Source: Amycolatopsis sp.
Lineage (GTDB): Bacteria > Actinomycetota > Actinomycetes > Mycobacteriales > Pseudonocardiaceae
Direction of reading: 5' to 3'
Length of the DNA stretch: 64,000 nt
Assembly: GCF_025464955.1 (NCBI RefSeq)
Contig: NZ_JAODNM010000023.1
Span: forward strand, 168,901 to 232,900
The notes beneath the pieces were generated by a model that worked only from the letters and a program-made list of their open reading frames with translations, was not told the DNA's origin and did not search any database. Shown here piece after piece: positions 7,898 to 18,900 of the stretch. Made by a program: the position numbers and the translations under genes. How positions within the stretch are numbered: the first letter of the stretch is position 1; each line of letters starts with the position of its first letter.

Positions 7898-9376
7898 TCA
7901 GCCGGCCAGCCCGTCGACGCAGAGGTACTTCAGCTCGGTGAACTCGTCGATGCCGTGCCGCGAACCCTCGCGGCCGACGCCCGACTCCTTGACCCCGCCG
8001 AACGGCGCGCCTTCGTAGGAGATGAGCCCGGTATTCACCCCGACGACGCCGAACTCGAGATTTTCGCCGACCCTCCACATGCGACCGAGGTCGGTGGTGA
8101 AGAAGTAGGCGGCGAGGCCGAATGGCGTGTCGTTGGCGACGTCGACGGCCTCGTCCTCGGTCTCGAACTTGAGCACCGCGGCGACCGGGCCGAACGTTTC
8201 CTCGTTGGCCACCAGCATGTCCCGGTGCACCCCGATGAGCAGTGTCGGCTCGAAGAAGGTCTGCCCGAGCGAGTGCCGTCGCCCGCCGCTGAGCACACTG
8301 GCCCCGCCTTCGACCGCGTCGCCGATGTGCCGCTGCACCTTTTCGATCGCGGCCTCGGAGATCAGCGGGCCCTGTTCGGACCCTTCCTCGAACCCGTTCC
8401 CGACGGTCAGCGCCTCGATGGCGACCTGGAGCCGCTTGACGAACGCGTCGTGGATCCCGGACTGCACAAGGAGTCTGTTGGCGCACACGCAGGTCTGGCC
8501 CGCGTTGCGGAACTTCGAGGCCATCGCCCCGGCGACCGCCGCGTCCAGATCAGCGTCATCGAAGACGATCAGCGGTGCGTTGCCGCCCAGTTCGAGCGCG
8601 ACCTTCTTGACCGTGCGCGCACTCTGCGCCATCAGCAGCTTGCCGACCTCGGTGGAGCCGGTGAAACTCAGCGCACGCACCGCGGCGTGGCTGGTCAGGA
8701 TTTCGCCGACCAGTACCGGGGGACCCGGCACGACGCTCAGCACACCACGCGGAATGCCCGCCCTGACCGCGAGTTCCGCGAGTGCGGTGGCCGACAGCGG
8801 GGTCTCCTCAGCGGGCTTGATGATCATCGGGCAGCCCGCGGCCAGCGCCGGGCCCGCCTTGCGCAGGATCATCGCCGACGGGAAGTTCCACGGGGTGATC
8901 GCCGCGGTCACCCCTACCGGCTGGCGCAGGGTGAGCAGGCGCCGACCTTCCACGTTGGTCGGAATCACGTCGCCGTAGGTGCGCTTGCACTCCTCGGCGT
9001 ACCACTCGACGAACCCGGCGCCGTACAGGATTTCGCCGCGCGCCTCGGCGAACGGCTTGCCCTGTTCCGCGGTGAGGATGGTGGCGAGGTCGTCGGCGTG
9101 CTCGACGATCAGGTCGTACCACCGGCGCAGGATGCGGGAGCGGGCCGGAGCGGGCAGGCGGCCCCAGGCGGGCGCGGCGGCGTCGGCGGTCGTGATGGCG
9201 CGCTCGACGTCGGCCGCGGCCGCGCTCGCCATCCGCGCGATGACCACGCCGGTGGCCGGGTCGACGACCTCGGTCCGCTCGCCGCCGGAGCCGGGTGTCC
9301 AGGCGCCGTCGATGAACAGGTCCTCGCGGAGCAGATCAGCGTCACGCAACAGGGAACGGTCGAACCTCGAGTCCAC
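7898..9376 (-). CDS. Aldehyde dehydrogenase, probable 2-oxoglutarate/succinate semialdehyde dehydrogenase
   Basis: 492 residues from GTG 9376, preceded by GGAGG 8 nt away; a longer open frame to 9412 lacks a binding site. ALDH motifs are present: TPWNFPSAMI, the catalytic Glu in LELGGNAP (E262), the catalytic Cys in GQTCVCANR (C296), and GLISYEGAPFGGVKESGVGREG at the C-terminus. The overall pattern (EQGKPFAEARGEI, KRTYGDVIP) is that of succinate-semialdehyde/2-oxoglutarate-semialdehyde dehydrogenases. It converges on the dehydrogenase operon and would complete conversion of hydroxyproline to 2-oxoglutarate. Confidence 0.88.
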   Translation of the reverse strand: MDSRFDRSLLRDADLLREDLFIDGAWTPGSGGERTEVVDPATGVVIARMASAAAADVERAITTADAAAPAWGRLPAPARSRILRRWYDLIVEHADDLATILTAEQGKPFAEARGEILYGAGFVEWYAEECKRTYGDVIPTNVEGRRLLTLRQPVGVTAAITPWNFPSAMILRKAGPALAAGCPMIIKPAEETPLSATALAELAVRAGIPRGVLSVVPGPPVLVGEILTSHAAVRALSFTGSTEVGKLLMAQSARTVKKVALELGGNAPLIVFDDADLDAAVAGAMASKFRNAGQTCVCANRLLVQSGIHDAFVKRLQVAIEALTVGNGFEEGSEQGPLISEAAIEKVQRHIGDAVEGGASVLSGGRRHSLGQTFFEPTLLIGVHRDMLVANEETFGPVAAVLKFETEDEAVDVANDTPFGLAAYFFTTDLGRMWRVGENLEFGVVGVNTGLISYEGAPFGGVKESGVGREGSRHGIDEFTELKYLCVDGLAG

Positions 9377-9561
9377 GATGACTGCCTCCAAAGTCGAGAT
9401 TTTTCTGCACAAAAGGAACTAAACGTACGGAATTCGAGTGACTCCCGAGCTCAAGTGGCCGGAGTGCGCCCAACGGTACGCCAGGCGGCCGTTTCTTGCT
9501 ACATTGATCGTGCGGTCGTCGAGACCGCCTTCCCTAACCCTCACGACGGATGCGTAGGCCT

Positions 9562-10932
9562 ATGACCATCGAGGACATCGACAAAGAGTTTGTGTTCCAC
9601 CCCTTCACAAACCTCCGTGAGCATGAGAAGAACGGACCGCTCACCATCGTCAAGGGACACGGGTCGACGCTGATCGACACCCGCGGCAAGACCTATCTCG
9701 ACGCGCTTGCCGGCCTGTGGTGCGTCAACATCGGCTACGGCAACACCGAAATGGCCGAGGCGTTGCGTGCGCAGTCAGAGCAGCTCTCCTACTACCACAC
9801 GTTCGCCTCGATGGGGAACGAGCCGGTCGCGCATCTGGCGCAACGGCTGGTGGAGATGGCCCCGGGCACGATGTCGAAGGTGTTTTTCGGCAACAGCGGT
9901 TCCGACGCGAACGACACCCAGGTGAAGCTGGTCTGGTACTACAACAACGTGCTGGGCCGCCCCGAAAAGAAGAAGATCATCTCCCGGGATCGCGGCTACC
10001 ACGGCGTGACGGTGATGTCCGGCAGCCTCTGTGGCCTGCCGGGTATGCACGCCGGCTTCGACCTGCCACTGCCGATGGTGCACTTCACCCGCGCCCCGCA
10101 CCGGCTGTGGGAGCAGCAGCCCGGGGAGAGCGAGGAGGAGTTCGTCCGCGGCCTGGCCGAGGACCTCGAGCGGCTGATCCTCGCCGAGGGGCCGGAGACC
10201 ATCGCCGCGTTCATCGCCGAACCGGTCCAGGCGGCGGGTGGCGTGATCGTCCCGCCGGCGTCCTATTTCCCGGCGATCCAGGAAGTGCTGCGCCGCCACG
10301 ACATCCTGCTCATCGCCGACGAAGTGGTCTGTGGATTCGGCCGCACCGGTGAGAACTTCGGCTCGCCGGTGTTCGGCATGCGGCCCGATCTGATCACCGT
10401 CGCCAAGGGCATCACGTCGGCGTACCTGCCCCTCTCGGCCTGCCTCGTGTCCGAGCAGGTGTGGGACGTGATCGCAGGTGGCTCCGAGCGGTACGGCGTG
10501 TTCAGCCACGGTTACACCTATTCGGCCCATCCGCTCGCCGCGGCGGCGGCGATGACCAACCTCGACATCATCGAGCGCGACGGCCTGGTGGCGCAGGCGA
10601 AAGCCCGCGGCGACCACTTGGCGGAACGCCTGCGTGCCGAGTTCGGCGGCCACCCGCTGGTAGGCGAGGTGCGTGGTTACGGACTGCTGGGCGCGGTCGA
10701 GTTCGTGCGCTCGACCGACCCGCTGGTCTCCTTCGACCCCGCACTGAAGGTGTCGGCCGCGATCGTCCAGCGCAGCCGCGAGCTCGGGGTGATCACCCGC
10801 GCTCTGCCCGCCGCCGACACGATCTCGTTCTCGCCGCCGTTCGTAGTCACCGAGGCGGAACTCGACGAAATGGTGTCGGTGACCCGGCAGGCACTCGACG
10901 ACGTGGTGGCCCGGCTGAGGCTTCTGCCGTGA
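9562..10932 (+). CDS. Class III (omega-type) PLP-dependent aminotransferase
   Basis: 456 residues from ATG 9562 ([10 protein letters not shown]); an in-frame ATG at 9550 adds four residues and cannot be excluded. Fold type I signatures: [14 protein letters not shown] phosphate-binding loop, [15 protein letters not shown] with the PLP-pyridine Asp (D253), and the Schiff-base lysine in [14 protein letters not shown] (K282). It resembles the omega-amino acid:pyruvate and diamine transaminases rather than acetylornithine enzymes. First gene of the second catabolic operon, divergent from the aldehyde dehydrogenase and followed with overlap by the NAD kinase-like gene. Amino donor unknown. Confidence 0.88.
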   Translation: MTIEDIDKEFVFHPFTNLREHEKNGPLTIVKGHGSTLIDTRGKTYLDALAGLWCVNIGYGNTEMAEALRAQSEQLSYYHTFASMGNEPVAHLAQRLVEMAPGTMSKVFFGNSGSDANDTQVKLVWYYNNVLGRPEKKKIISRDRGYHGVTVMSGSLCGLPGMHAGFDLPLPMVHFTRAPHRLWEQQPGESEEEFVRGLAEDLERLILAEGPETIAAFIAEPVQAAGGVIVPPASYFPAIQEVLRRHDILLIADEVVCGFGRTGENFGSPVFGMRPDLITVAKGITSAYLPLSACLVSEQVWDVIAGGSERYGVFSHGYTYSAHPLAAAAAMTNLDIIERDGLVAQAKARGDHLAERLRAEFGGHPLVGEVRGYGLLGAVEFVRSTDPLVSFDPALKVSAAIVQRSRELGVITRALPAADTISFSPPFVVTEAELDEMVSVTRQALDDVVARLRLLP

Positions 10933-12035
10933 CCGCTCGCGTCGGTGTCGTGGTCAACCCGATCGCCGGGATGGGCGGCCGGGTCGGGTTGCATGGCACC
11001 GACGGCGCGGCGTTGTCGGCGGCGGTCGCTCGCGGGGCGGGTGCCGTCGCGCCGCACCGTGCCCGCCGCGCCTTGAACACACTCCACATGCTGGCTCCGT
11101 CGCTGCCGATCATCACTGGCGATGGACAGCTGGGCGCCGACCACCTGACCGGGGCCGGCTGGACCGTGGAAACGCTGCCCCGCACAGGTTCCGGACCCAC
11201 CACAGCGGCCGACACCCGAGCCGCGGTGCGGGCGATGGTCAAGTCCGGTGTCACCCTCGTGCTGTTCGTCGGCGGAGACGGCACCGCCCGGGACGTCGTC
11301 GAGGTGACGGGCACCGGCGTGCCCGTGCTGGGCGTGCCATCCGGCGTGAAAATGCATTCGGGGGTGTTCGCCACCGGCCCGGAGACAGCCGGAGAAACCG
11401 CCGCCCGGTTCGCGGCGGATCCCGCCCGGATCGGTGTCGCCGACGCCGAGGTCGTCGACCTCACCGAGGGTAGCTCGCCTCTGATGTTCGGCATCGCCAA
11501 AGTCCCCAACATCAGCGGTTCCTTGCAGCGCGCCAAATCCGTGACCGTCCGCGCCGACGACGGGGAGCTCGTCGCGCTGGGCCGTGCGGTGGCGGGTGAG
11601 ATGCGAGACGATCGGCTGTACCTGCTCGGCCCGGGCACCACGGTCGCCCACGTCAACGCCGCGCTCGGGCTGCCCGCCGCGCCGCTCGGAGTCGACGCCG
11701 TGCTGGGAGGCCGGCTGATGGCCGAGGACGCGAGCGAGGCCGAACTGCTGCTCCTGCTGCGGCGACATCCGGCCGCGACCCTGGTACTCGGGGTCATCGG
11801 CGGCCAGGGTTTCCTGCTGGGACGGGGAAACCAGCAGATCAGCGCCGCCGTGCTGGACGCGGTGGGCGCCGCCAACATCGAGATCCTCGCGGCTCGCGAC
11901 AAGATCGCCGCGCTCGACCCGCCGGTGCTGCGGATCGACATCGGTGACGAGCAGGCGAGCACTCCGATCACCGGATACCGCCGAGTCCGTACTGCCCGCG
12001 GCCGGAGCACCGTCTTACGAATAGCGACCAGCTAA
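10929..12035 (+). CDS. ATP-NAD kinase-like protein (AcoX/NADK family)
   Basis: 368 residues from GTG 10929 overlapping the aminotransferase stop. The N-terminus [17 protein letters not shown] and the central [16 protein letters not shown] are the NxxAG and GGDGT motifs of NAD/diacylglycerol kinases, and [14 protein letters not shown] fits the AcoX-type subgroup seen in catabolic operons. It is unlikely to be the housekeeping NAD kinase. A role in supplying NADP(H) or phosphorylating another small molecule for this pathway is inference. Confidence 0.8.
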   Translation: MTARVGVVVNPIAGMGGRVGLHGTDGAALSAAVARGAGAVAPHRARRALNTLHMLAPSLPIITGDGQLGADHLTGAGWTVETLPRTGSGPTTAADTRAAVRAMVKSGVTLVLFVGGDGTARDVVEVTGTGVPVLGVPSGVKMHSGVFATGPETAGETAARFAADPARIGVADAEVVDLTEGSSPLMFGIAKVPNISGSLQRAKSVTVRADDGELVALGRAVAGEMRDDRLYLLGPGTTVAHVNAALGLPAAPLGVDAVLGGRLMAEDASEAELLLLLRRHPAATLVLGVIGGQGFLLGRGNQQISAAVLDAVGAANIEILAARDKIAALDPPVLRIDIGDEQASTPITGYRRVRTARGRSTVLRIATS

Positions 12036-12053
12036 GAGAAGGGAACCGCGAGC

Positions 12054-13448
12054 ATGGCCCATCCGTACATGCCGAACTCCACGCCGGATACGAAGAGCGC
12101 GATGATGCGCGCGATCGGTATCTCGGACGTCAGCGAATTGTTCGAACAGATCCCCGCCGACCACCTCGTCGCCAAGCCGATCGCGCTGGACGCCGGTATC
12201 CGCGCCGAGTCGAGGTTGCGCCGGCACCTGCGGCGGCTGCTCGATCGGAACGAGAGCTGCGCGGAGAACCTGAACTTCCTGGGCGCGGGCTGCTGGCAGC
12301 ACTACGTTCCCGCGGTATGCGACGAAATCGGCGCACGCAGCGAGTTCCTGACGCCCGTCTGGGGCACCCCGTCGTCGGACCACGGGCGCAACCAGGCGTG
12401 GTTCGAGTTCACGTCGCAGCTCGGTGAGCTGGTCGGGATGGAGTTCGTCGGGCTGCCGGTCTACAGCTGGGGTGCGGCGGCGGGGCACGCCCTGCGGATG
12501 GCCGCCCGGCTCACCGGCCGGCACGAGATTCTGGTACCGGACACCGTGGATCCCGAGCGCCTCGCGGTGATCCGGACCTACTGCGGGCCGAGCGAGGTCA
12601 ACCATCCGATCGCCGTGGTCACCGTGGCCCACGACCCGGACACCGGCCGGCTGGACCGGGCGGACCTCGAAGCGAAGCTGAGTCGCGCTACAGCCGCGGT
12701 CTACCTCGAAAACCCGAGCTACCTCGGTGTCATCGAGGCCGGTGCGGCCGATGTCGCGGAAGCCGCGCACGACCACGGCGCCGAGCTGGTGGTCGGAGTT
12801 GACCCGATCTCCCTCGGGGTACTCCGGCCGCCCTCGGAATACGGTGCCGACATCGTGGTCGGCACGACCCAGCCGCTGGGGATCCACCTCAACGCCGGTG
12901 GCGGGGTGGGCGGCTTCATCGCCACCCGCGACGAGGAGCGCTACGCCCGCGAGTACCCGACGCTGCAGGTCAGCCTGGCCGGCACTACGGTGCCCGGCGA
13001 ACGCGCGTTCGGCATGACCTTGTTCCACCAGAGTTCCTACGGCTCAAGGGAAGACGGCAACGACTGGACCGGCAACTCGGTCTACCTCTGGGCCGTGGTC
13101 AACGCCGTCTACATGGCATTGATGGGCCCACAGGGGTTTGCGGACATCGGTGAGTCGATCGTGCGGAACAGTGCCTACGCGGCCCGGCGAATCGCCGAGA
13201 TCCCGGGCGTGCGGGTGCGCTGGCCGTCCGGGTTCTTCAAGGAGTTCGTGGTGGACTTCACCGACACCGGCCGTACGGTCGCCGCGATCAACGAGCTTCT
13301 CCGCGGCAGAGCCATTTTCGGCGGGAAAGACCTGTCCGTCGACTTCCCCGAGCTCGGCCAGTCGGCACTCTACTGCGTCACCGAAGTACACACCGAAGAG
13401 GACATCACCGCGCTGGCCGGCGCGCTCACCGAGGCGGTAACGGCATGA
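12054..13448 (+). CDS. GcvPA-like protein: divergent homologue of glycine decarboxylase subunit 1
   Basis: 464 residues, about the length of split P-protein subunit 1. The start is typical (YMPNSTPDTKSAMMRAIG, then FLGAGCWQHYVPAV). Key motifs are altered: the family's YTPYQPEISQG is replaced by LTPVWGTPSSDHGRNQ, and ASMYDGAT by LPVYSWGAA. GAGAAGGGAA precedes the ATG, and the stop overlaps the GcvPB-like gene. No gcvT, gcvH or lipoate gene is nearby. It probably forms a PLP-dependent heterodimer with the next protein acting on an amino acid other than glycine. Confidence 0.82.
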   Translation: MAHPYMPNSTPDTKSAMMRAIGISDVSELFEQIPADHLVAKPIALDAGIRAESRLRRHLRRLLDRNESCAENLNFLGAGCWQHYVPAVCDEIGARSEFLTPVWGTPSSDHGRNQAWFEFTSQLGELVGMEFVGLPVYSWGAAAGHALRMAARLTGRHEILVPDTVDPERLAVIRTYCGPSEVNHPIAVVTVAHDPDTGRLDRADLEAKLSRATAAVYLENPSYLGVIEAGAADVAEAAHDHGAELVVGVDPISLGVLRPPSEYGADIVVGTTQPLGIHLNAGGGVGGFIATRDEERYAREYPTLQVSLAGTTVPGERAFGMTLFHQSSYGSREDGNDWTGNSVYLWAVVNAVYMALMGPQGFADIGESIVRNSAYAARRIAEIPGVRVRWPSGFFKEFVVDFTDTGRTVAAINELLRGRAIFGGKDLSVDFPELGQSALYCVTEVHTEEDITALAGALTEAVTA

Positions 13449-14968
13449 CTGGCAAGTTGCGTCGCTACCACGCCGCGGTCTGGGACGAACCACTGATCAT
13501 GGAGCAGGGTGCGCCCGGCCGCCGTGGCACCGTCCCGCCCGCCCCCATCGAAGGCTCGGGCATCGACGATCTCGTCCCCGCCGCCATGCGCCGCCGCATT
13601 CCGCCGGCGCTACCGGAAGCGGCCGAACCGGACGTGCTGCGGCACTATCTGCATCTGTCGCAGCAGACCATGGGGATGCTCGGGATCAGTCTCTTCGGCA
13701 CCTGCACGATGAAGTACAACCCGCGGGTCAACGAACTGCTCGCGGCCCGCGACCAGATCGCCGAGATCCACCCCCACCAGGACGACAGCACGGTCCAGGG
13801 GCTGCTGGAGATCGTCCACGAATTCGATCTGATGCTTCGCGAACTGTCCGGAATGGGCCGGTTCGTCTTTCAGGCGGGAGGCGGCGCCGCGGCCGCCTAC
13901 ATCCACGCGTGCGTCACCCGCGCCTACCACCAATCGCGAGGCGAACTGGCACAGCGGCGCGAAATCATCACCACCGCGCAGGCCCATCCGTGCAACCCGG
14001 CCACCGCGGCCGCGGCCGGATTCACCGTGATCACCCTGCCCGTCGAGCGAGACGGCTATGCCTCGGTCGACGCTCTGCGGGCCGCCGTCAGCGAGCGCAC
14101 CGCGTCACTGATGATCAACAATCCGGACGACATGGGGATCTACAACCCGCATATCAAGGAGTGGGTCGACATCGTGCACGAGGCCGGTGGCCTGTGCTTC
14201 TACGACCACGCCAACTTCAACGGGGTGATGGGCCGCATCCGGGCCGCGGAGCTGGGTTTCGACGCGTGCATGTTCATGCTGCACAAGACTTTCGGGGTGC
14301 CGAAGGGCGGAGGCGGCCCGGCAGTCGGCGCCTATGGCTGCTCCGCCGAGCTCGAACCCTTCCTGCCGGGGCCGCTGGTGGTCGACACCGGGTCGGGCTA
14401 CGCGCGCAAGGAGAACGAGGCCGGCGTCGGTCGGGTGCGCGAGTTCCTCGGGAACCTGCCACAGGTGGTGAAGGGCTATTCCTGGCTGCTCGCGATGGGT
14501 GCCGACGGCATCCGGGAGGCAGCCGACATCTCGGTGCTGGCCAACAACTACATGGAGTCGCGCCTGCTCGCCATCCCCGGTGTCACGAAGTCGTTCGACC
14601 ACCTCCCGCTGCGGAGGCTGGAAATGACCCGGTTCAGCCTCGCCGAATTCACCGAGCAGACCGGGGTGAACGCGGTGGACGTCCAGAATCGGATGACCGA
14701 CTTCGGCATCGACGCGTTCTGGCTGAGCCACGAACCGTGGATCGTGCCGGAACCGTTCACTCCGGAAGCCGGTGAAGCCTGGTCGATCGAGGACATCGAC
14801 TACTGGATCGACGTGCTCGAACACGTGCTGGAGGAGGGGCGAAGCGACCCGGCGATGGTCAAGTCCGCCCCGCACAACCAGGTTGTTGCCCAGCTCGATG
14901 GGTCCTCTTTGGACGATCCGGCCCGATGGGCCACGACCTGGCGGGCATATCAGCGGAAGAACTCATGA
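13445..14968 (+). CDS. GcvPB-like protein: divergent PLP-binding homologue of glycine decarboxylase subunit 2
   Basis: 507 residues. GTCTMKYNPRVNE and the PLP lysine in LHKTFGVPKGGGGP (K281) identify it as the cofactor-binding P-protein subunit. Several otherwise invariant segments differ: AHGTNPAS is AHPCNPAT here, DGANLN is DHANFN, TNPNTLG is NNPDDMG, and PHGGGGPG is PKGGGGPA. PLP chemistry should be retained but substrate and partner recognition should have changed. ATG overlaps the previous stop and its TGA overlaps the dehydrogenase start, so the three genes are translationally coupled. Confidence 0.85.
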   Translation: MTGKLRRYHAAVWDEPLIMEQGAPGRRGTVPPAPIEGSGIDDLVPAAMRRRIPPALPEAAEPDVLRHYLHLSQQTMGMLGISLFGTCTMKYNPRVNELLAARDQIAEIHPHQDDSTVQGLLEIVHEFDLMLRELSGMGRFVFQAGGGAAAAYIHACVTRAYHQSRGELAQRREIITTAQAHPCNPATAAAAGFTVITLPVERDGYASVDALRAAVSERTASLMINNPDDMGIYNPHIKEWVDIVHEAGGLCFYDHANFNGVMGRIRAAELGFDACMFMLHKTFGVPKGGGGPAVGAYGCSAELEPFLPGPLVVDTGSGYARKENEAGVGRVREFLGNLPQVVKGYSWLLAMGADGIREAADISVLANNYMESRLLAIPGVTKSFDHLPLRRLEMTRFSLAEFTEQTGVNAVDVQNRMTDFGIDAFWLSHEPWIVPEPFTPEAGEAWSIEDIDYWIDVLEHVLEEGRSDPAMVKSAPHNQVVAQLDGSSLDDPARWATTWRAYQRKNS

Positions 14969-15900
14969 CACGGGTAGCGATCGTCGGCGCGGGAAGTATC
15001 GGCGTGGCGTGGGCGATCGTGTTCGCCCGCGCCGGTCACCCCGTCGCCCTGTACGACGCTGACGCCGGTCGCGCTTCGGCAGCCCTCGGTGAAATCGAAA
15101 ACCGCCTGCGCGAACTCGACCGGTTCGGGCTGGCAGGCGATGACGTCCCCGCGATCCTCGCGAGGGTGAGCGTGGCGGCGAACTTGGCGGACGTGCTCGC
15201 TTCCGCCGGATACGTCCAGGAATGCGTGATCGAGTCGATCGAGGTCAAGCGGGAGCTGTTCGCGGAACTGGACCGGATGGCCGGGCCCGAAGCGATCCTG
15301 GCCAGCTCGACCTCGATGATCCCCTGTTCGCGGTTCGCGGCCGGCCTGCCCGGACGAGCGCGCTGCCTCGTCGTGCACCCGGGAAACCCGCCCTACCTAC
15401 TGCCGATCGCCGAACTCGCCCCGGCGCCGTTCACCGCGCCCAGCACGGTCGAGCGGGCGCGCGAACTGTTGTCCTCGGCGGGAATGGCCCCGGTCCTGGT
15501 GGGCAAGGAGAACGAAGGATTCATCTTCAACCGGCTGCAAGGCGCGCTACTGCGCGAGGCCTACTGCCTGGTGCGCGACGGCGTCGCGTCCCCGGCCGAC
15601 ATCGACCTGGTGGTCAGCGCCGGCCTCGGGCGCCGCTGGGCGGTCCTCGGGCCGTTCGCGACCGCGCAGCTCAACACCCGCGGCGGCATCGAGCGCCATG
15701 CCCAGGTGATGGGCCCGGCGTATGCCCGGATGGGCGCGGAACGAGGACAGCACGATCCGTGGACCCCCGACCTGGTCGCGCGGGTCGCCGCGGCGGTGCA
15801 CGAGTACCTGCCCGCGGAGAAGTGGGCGGACCAGGTCCAACAGCGGGATCTCGCGCTGATGACGCTTGAACGGGCCAGGCAAGCCGACCCCGGTGCGTAG
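14965..15900 (+). CDS. 3-hydroxyacyl-CoA dehydrogenase-family NAD(P)-dependent oxidoreductase (lambda-crystallin type)
   Basis: 311 residues from ATG 14965. The Rossmann motif is VAIVGAGSIGVAWAIVFARAG. The catalytic region is SSTSMIPCSRFAAGLPGRAR followed by HPGNPPYLLPIAEL, and the C-terminal helical domain has NEGFIFNRLQGALLREAY. This is the short, single-domain type related to L-gulonate 3-dehydrogenase and carnitine dehydrogenase rather than fatty-acid oxidation complexes. It is the final gene of the operon and presumably oxidises a 3-hydroxy acid produced by the upstream enzymes. Confidence 0.85.
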   Translation: MTRVAIVGAGSIGVAWAIVFARAGHPVALYDADAGRASAALGEIENRLRELDRFGLAGDDVPAILARVSVAANLADVLASAGYVQECVIESIEVKRELFAELDRMAGPEAILASSTSMIPCSRFAAGLPGRARCLVVHPGNPPYLLPIAELAPAPFTAPSTVERARELLSSAGMAPVLVGKENEGFIFNRLQGALLREAYCLVRDGVASPADIDLVVSAGLGRRWAVLGPFATAQLNTRGGIERHAQVMGPAYARMGAERGQHDPWTPDLVARVAAAVHEYLPAEKWADQVQQRDLALMTLERARQADPGA

Positions 15901-15950
15901 GGCCGGTTTCTGTTGGCTGGTAAGGGATGCAATTCTACTGGTTGCGTGGT

Positions 15951-15956
15951 TATACT
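15951..15956 (+). promoter_or_regulatory. -10 hexamer TATACT of a leaderless promoter
   Basis: TATACT ends 6 nt before ATG 15963, so transcription should begin at or beside the start codon. No ribosome binding site precedes that ATG, in agreement with a leaderless mRNA. This chooses 15963 over the in-frame ATG at 15927. No clear -35 is seen. Confidence 0.55.
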
Positions 15957-15962
15957 CGCGCG

Positions 15963-18900
15963 ATGCTGCTCGTTGATCTTCTGGGTGCACCGCACGCGAC
16001 GATCAACGGACGTGCGCTGGAGCTGGGGCCGCCCCGGCAGCGGGCGCTGTTCGCGCAGGTGTCGATTCGACGTAACCAAGTGGTCTCGCGGACCGAGCTG
16101 ATCGACGGTATCTGGGGAGAACAGGCGCCGAACAGCGTTCGCGGCAGTATCCACACCTACGTCTCCCAGCTGCGGCAGGCATTGGCCGGAGGCCACAAGG
16201 TAGCCGCGAAGGAATCGGCGCTACTCAGCGTCGGATCCGGCTACCGGCTGCGGTTGGAACCGGCGAACATCGACAGCTGGCGGTTCGAGAACGCGTTCCG
16301 TCAGGCGACCGAGTTGTTGGCCGCCGGTGATGTCGACGGAGCGATTGGTCGCTGGGACGAGGGCCTCGGTTTGTGGCAGGGCGAACCCCTCGCGGGAGTA
16401 CCGGGTCCGTTCGCCGAGAACGAGCGAGCGCACCTGCGGGAGCTGCGGCTGTCGGCCATCGAGGACAGGGCTGAGGCGCTGCTCAGGCTCGGCGTGGAAT
16501 TCACTGTCGTCGACCTCGCGGCGGACGTGGTGGAAAACCCGCTGCGGGAACGGTTGCGCGCACTGCACATGGTCGCGCTGTACCGCGGCGGACGCCAGGC
16601 CGCCGCACTGGAGCAACACGAGCAACTCCGCCGGATGCTGGCCGACGAACTGGGCGTCGACCCCGGGACCGAGGTACAAGAGGTCTACCAGCGGATCCTG
16701 ATCAACGATCCGGCACTGGCCGGCCCAGCGGCGCGCCGCGTCGCCCGGGCAGCCGAACACGTGCCGCGGCCGGCGAGCGACCGCAGTCCGTACCCGGGGC
16801 TGCTGTCCTTTTCCGTCGGCAACGCGCAGTACTTCTTCGGCCGCGAGCAGCTGACCACCACGCTGGTGGACCGGCTTGGTGATCCGGAGGAGGGCGGTGG
16901 CCCGATCGCCGTGGTCGGTGCATCCGGTTCGGGCAAGTCCTCGCTGCTGCGCGCCGGCCTGGCACCGGCGATCGACGGCATGGACCTGGCGACGCCGCGT
17001 CGATGGTCGTGGTCGCTGATCACGCCCGGCAACAAGCCGCTCGAAACACTCGCCGCGGCGTTGGCGCAGGCGACCGGCCGTCCGCAGGCGGAGATCCTCG
17101 CCCACCTCCAGCACCAGCCAGACGAGCTGGCGCAAGCCCTCGACAACCGGCGCGACGAGCGGCTCGTCATCGTGGTCGACCAGTTCGAAGAGCTGTTCAC
17201 GTTGTGTGAGCAGGAAAGTGAGCGCCGCGCGTTCGTGCGGGCCTTGAGCGCCGTGAGCACGCCGACCGACGACACGCCGGTCCCACCGGTCTCGGTGGTC
17301 CTCGCGCTCCGCGCCGACTTCTACGGGCACTGTGCCCACTACCCCGAACTCGTGGCCTCGCTGGAACGCGCGCTGGTGGTCGGCCCGATGACCGGCGCGT
17401 CGCTGCGAGAGGCCATCGAACGGCCGGCGGAGTTGGCCGGACTCGAACTGGAACCCGGCTTGGCCGAGCTGTTGCTGCGCGACCTGGGCGCCGAAGAGGA
17501 CACCGGCGGCCCGCTTCCGCTGTTGGCACATGCCCTGCTGGCGATTTGGCAGGACCGTGAGGGCAATCAGCTGACTCTGCGGGCGTACGCCGAAGTCGGC
17601 GGTGTCCACAAGGCCATTGCTACCACCGCCGACACGACCTACGCCCGCTTCGACCCGTTCGGCCGCGAAATGGTGCGCCGGATGTTGCTGCGCATGGTCC
17701 ACGTCGGCGAGGGTGTGGAGGTCACCCGCAGGCGTGTGGACCGGATCGGCCTGATCGACGGAGCCGGCGACCCCGAGACCGCCGTCGCGGTGCTGGATGC
17801 GCTGGCTCGCGCCCGGCTGGTCGTGCTGGACGAGAACACCGCCGAGATCAGTCATGAGGCGTTGCTGCGCTCATGGCCGAGGCTGCGCCAGTGGATCGCG
17901 GACGACAGTGAGGGACTGCGGCTGCACCAGCAGTTGACCCAGGACGCGCGGGCATGGCAGCAGGACGGCAAGGACGAGTCCGCGCTGTACCGGGGCACGC
18001 GACTGGCCATTGCGAAGAACTGGGCCGATGCCCTGCCGGACGATCGCACGATGGCCCCGGTCGAGCGCGAACTGCTGACGGCGAGCGTGGCGCGGGAGGA
18101 CCGCGAACGACAGACCACCGTGCGCCGCACCAAACGGCTGCGCCAACTCGTCGCCGGATTGACCGTGCTGCTGCTGGTCGCCGTCACGTCGACGGTGGTG
18201 GCGCTGGTCGAGCGGAGCACGGCGTTGCGAGAACGGGCCGACGCCACCTCACGCCAGGTCGCGTTACGGGCGGACTCGATCCTCGCCGCCGATCCGGCGC
18301 TGGCGGCGCAGCTCAGCCTTGCCGCGTATCGACTCTCGCCGACCACGCAGGCCCGCGGCAGCCTGCTCACGACCTCCGGCGTGCCGGCGGCGACCAGGCT
18401 GCTTGGGCACACCGGCGGCGTGGCCGCGGTGGCGTTCGACGGCGACGGAACGCTCCTTGCGAGCGCCGGCAAGGACAAGACCGTCCGGCTGTGGGATGGC
18501 AAGACGCACTCCGAGTTGGCCACCGTGCCCACTGCGGGCGCCGCGTTCGGGGTGGCGCTGAGCAAGGACGGCCGGCTGATGGCGGCCGGTATCACCGACG
18601 GCACCGTGCTGCTGTGGGACGTGCACGATCCACGGCACCCGACCCAGCTGGCCACTGGGCGTGGGCACACCGACAGCGTGGTGGCGGTGGCGTTCAGCCC
18701 GGACGGACGGCTGCTGGCCAGTGCCGGTGCAGACAAGACCGTCCGGCTGTGGCACGTCGACTCCCACCAGCTGAGCTCGCCCATCGTGCTCGCGGGCCAT
18801 GAGCAAGCTGTCACCTCGGTGGCGTTCAGCCCGGACGGCAAGCTGATCGCGAGTGGCAGCTACGACAACACCGTCCGCCTTTGGAACGCCACCGACGGGA

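Noticed and set aside
12054..14968. A normal glycine cleavage operon
   Set aside because: Subunit motifs are altered and gcvT, gcvH and lipoate genes are missing.
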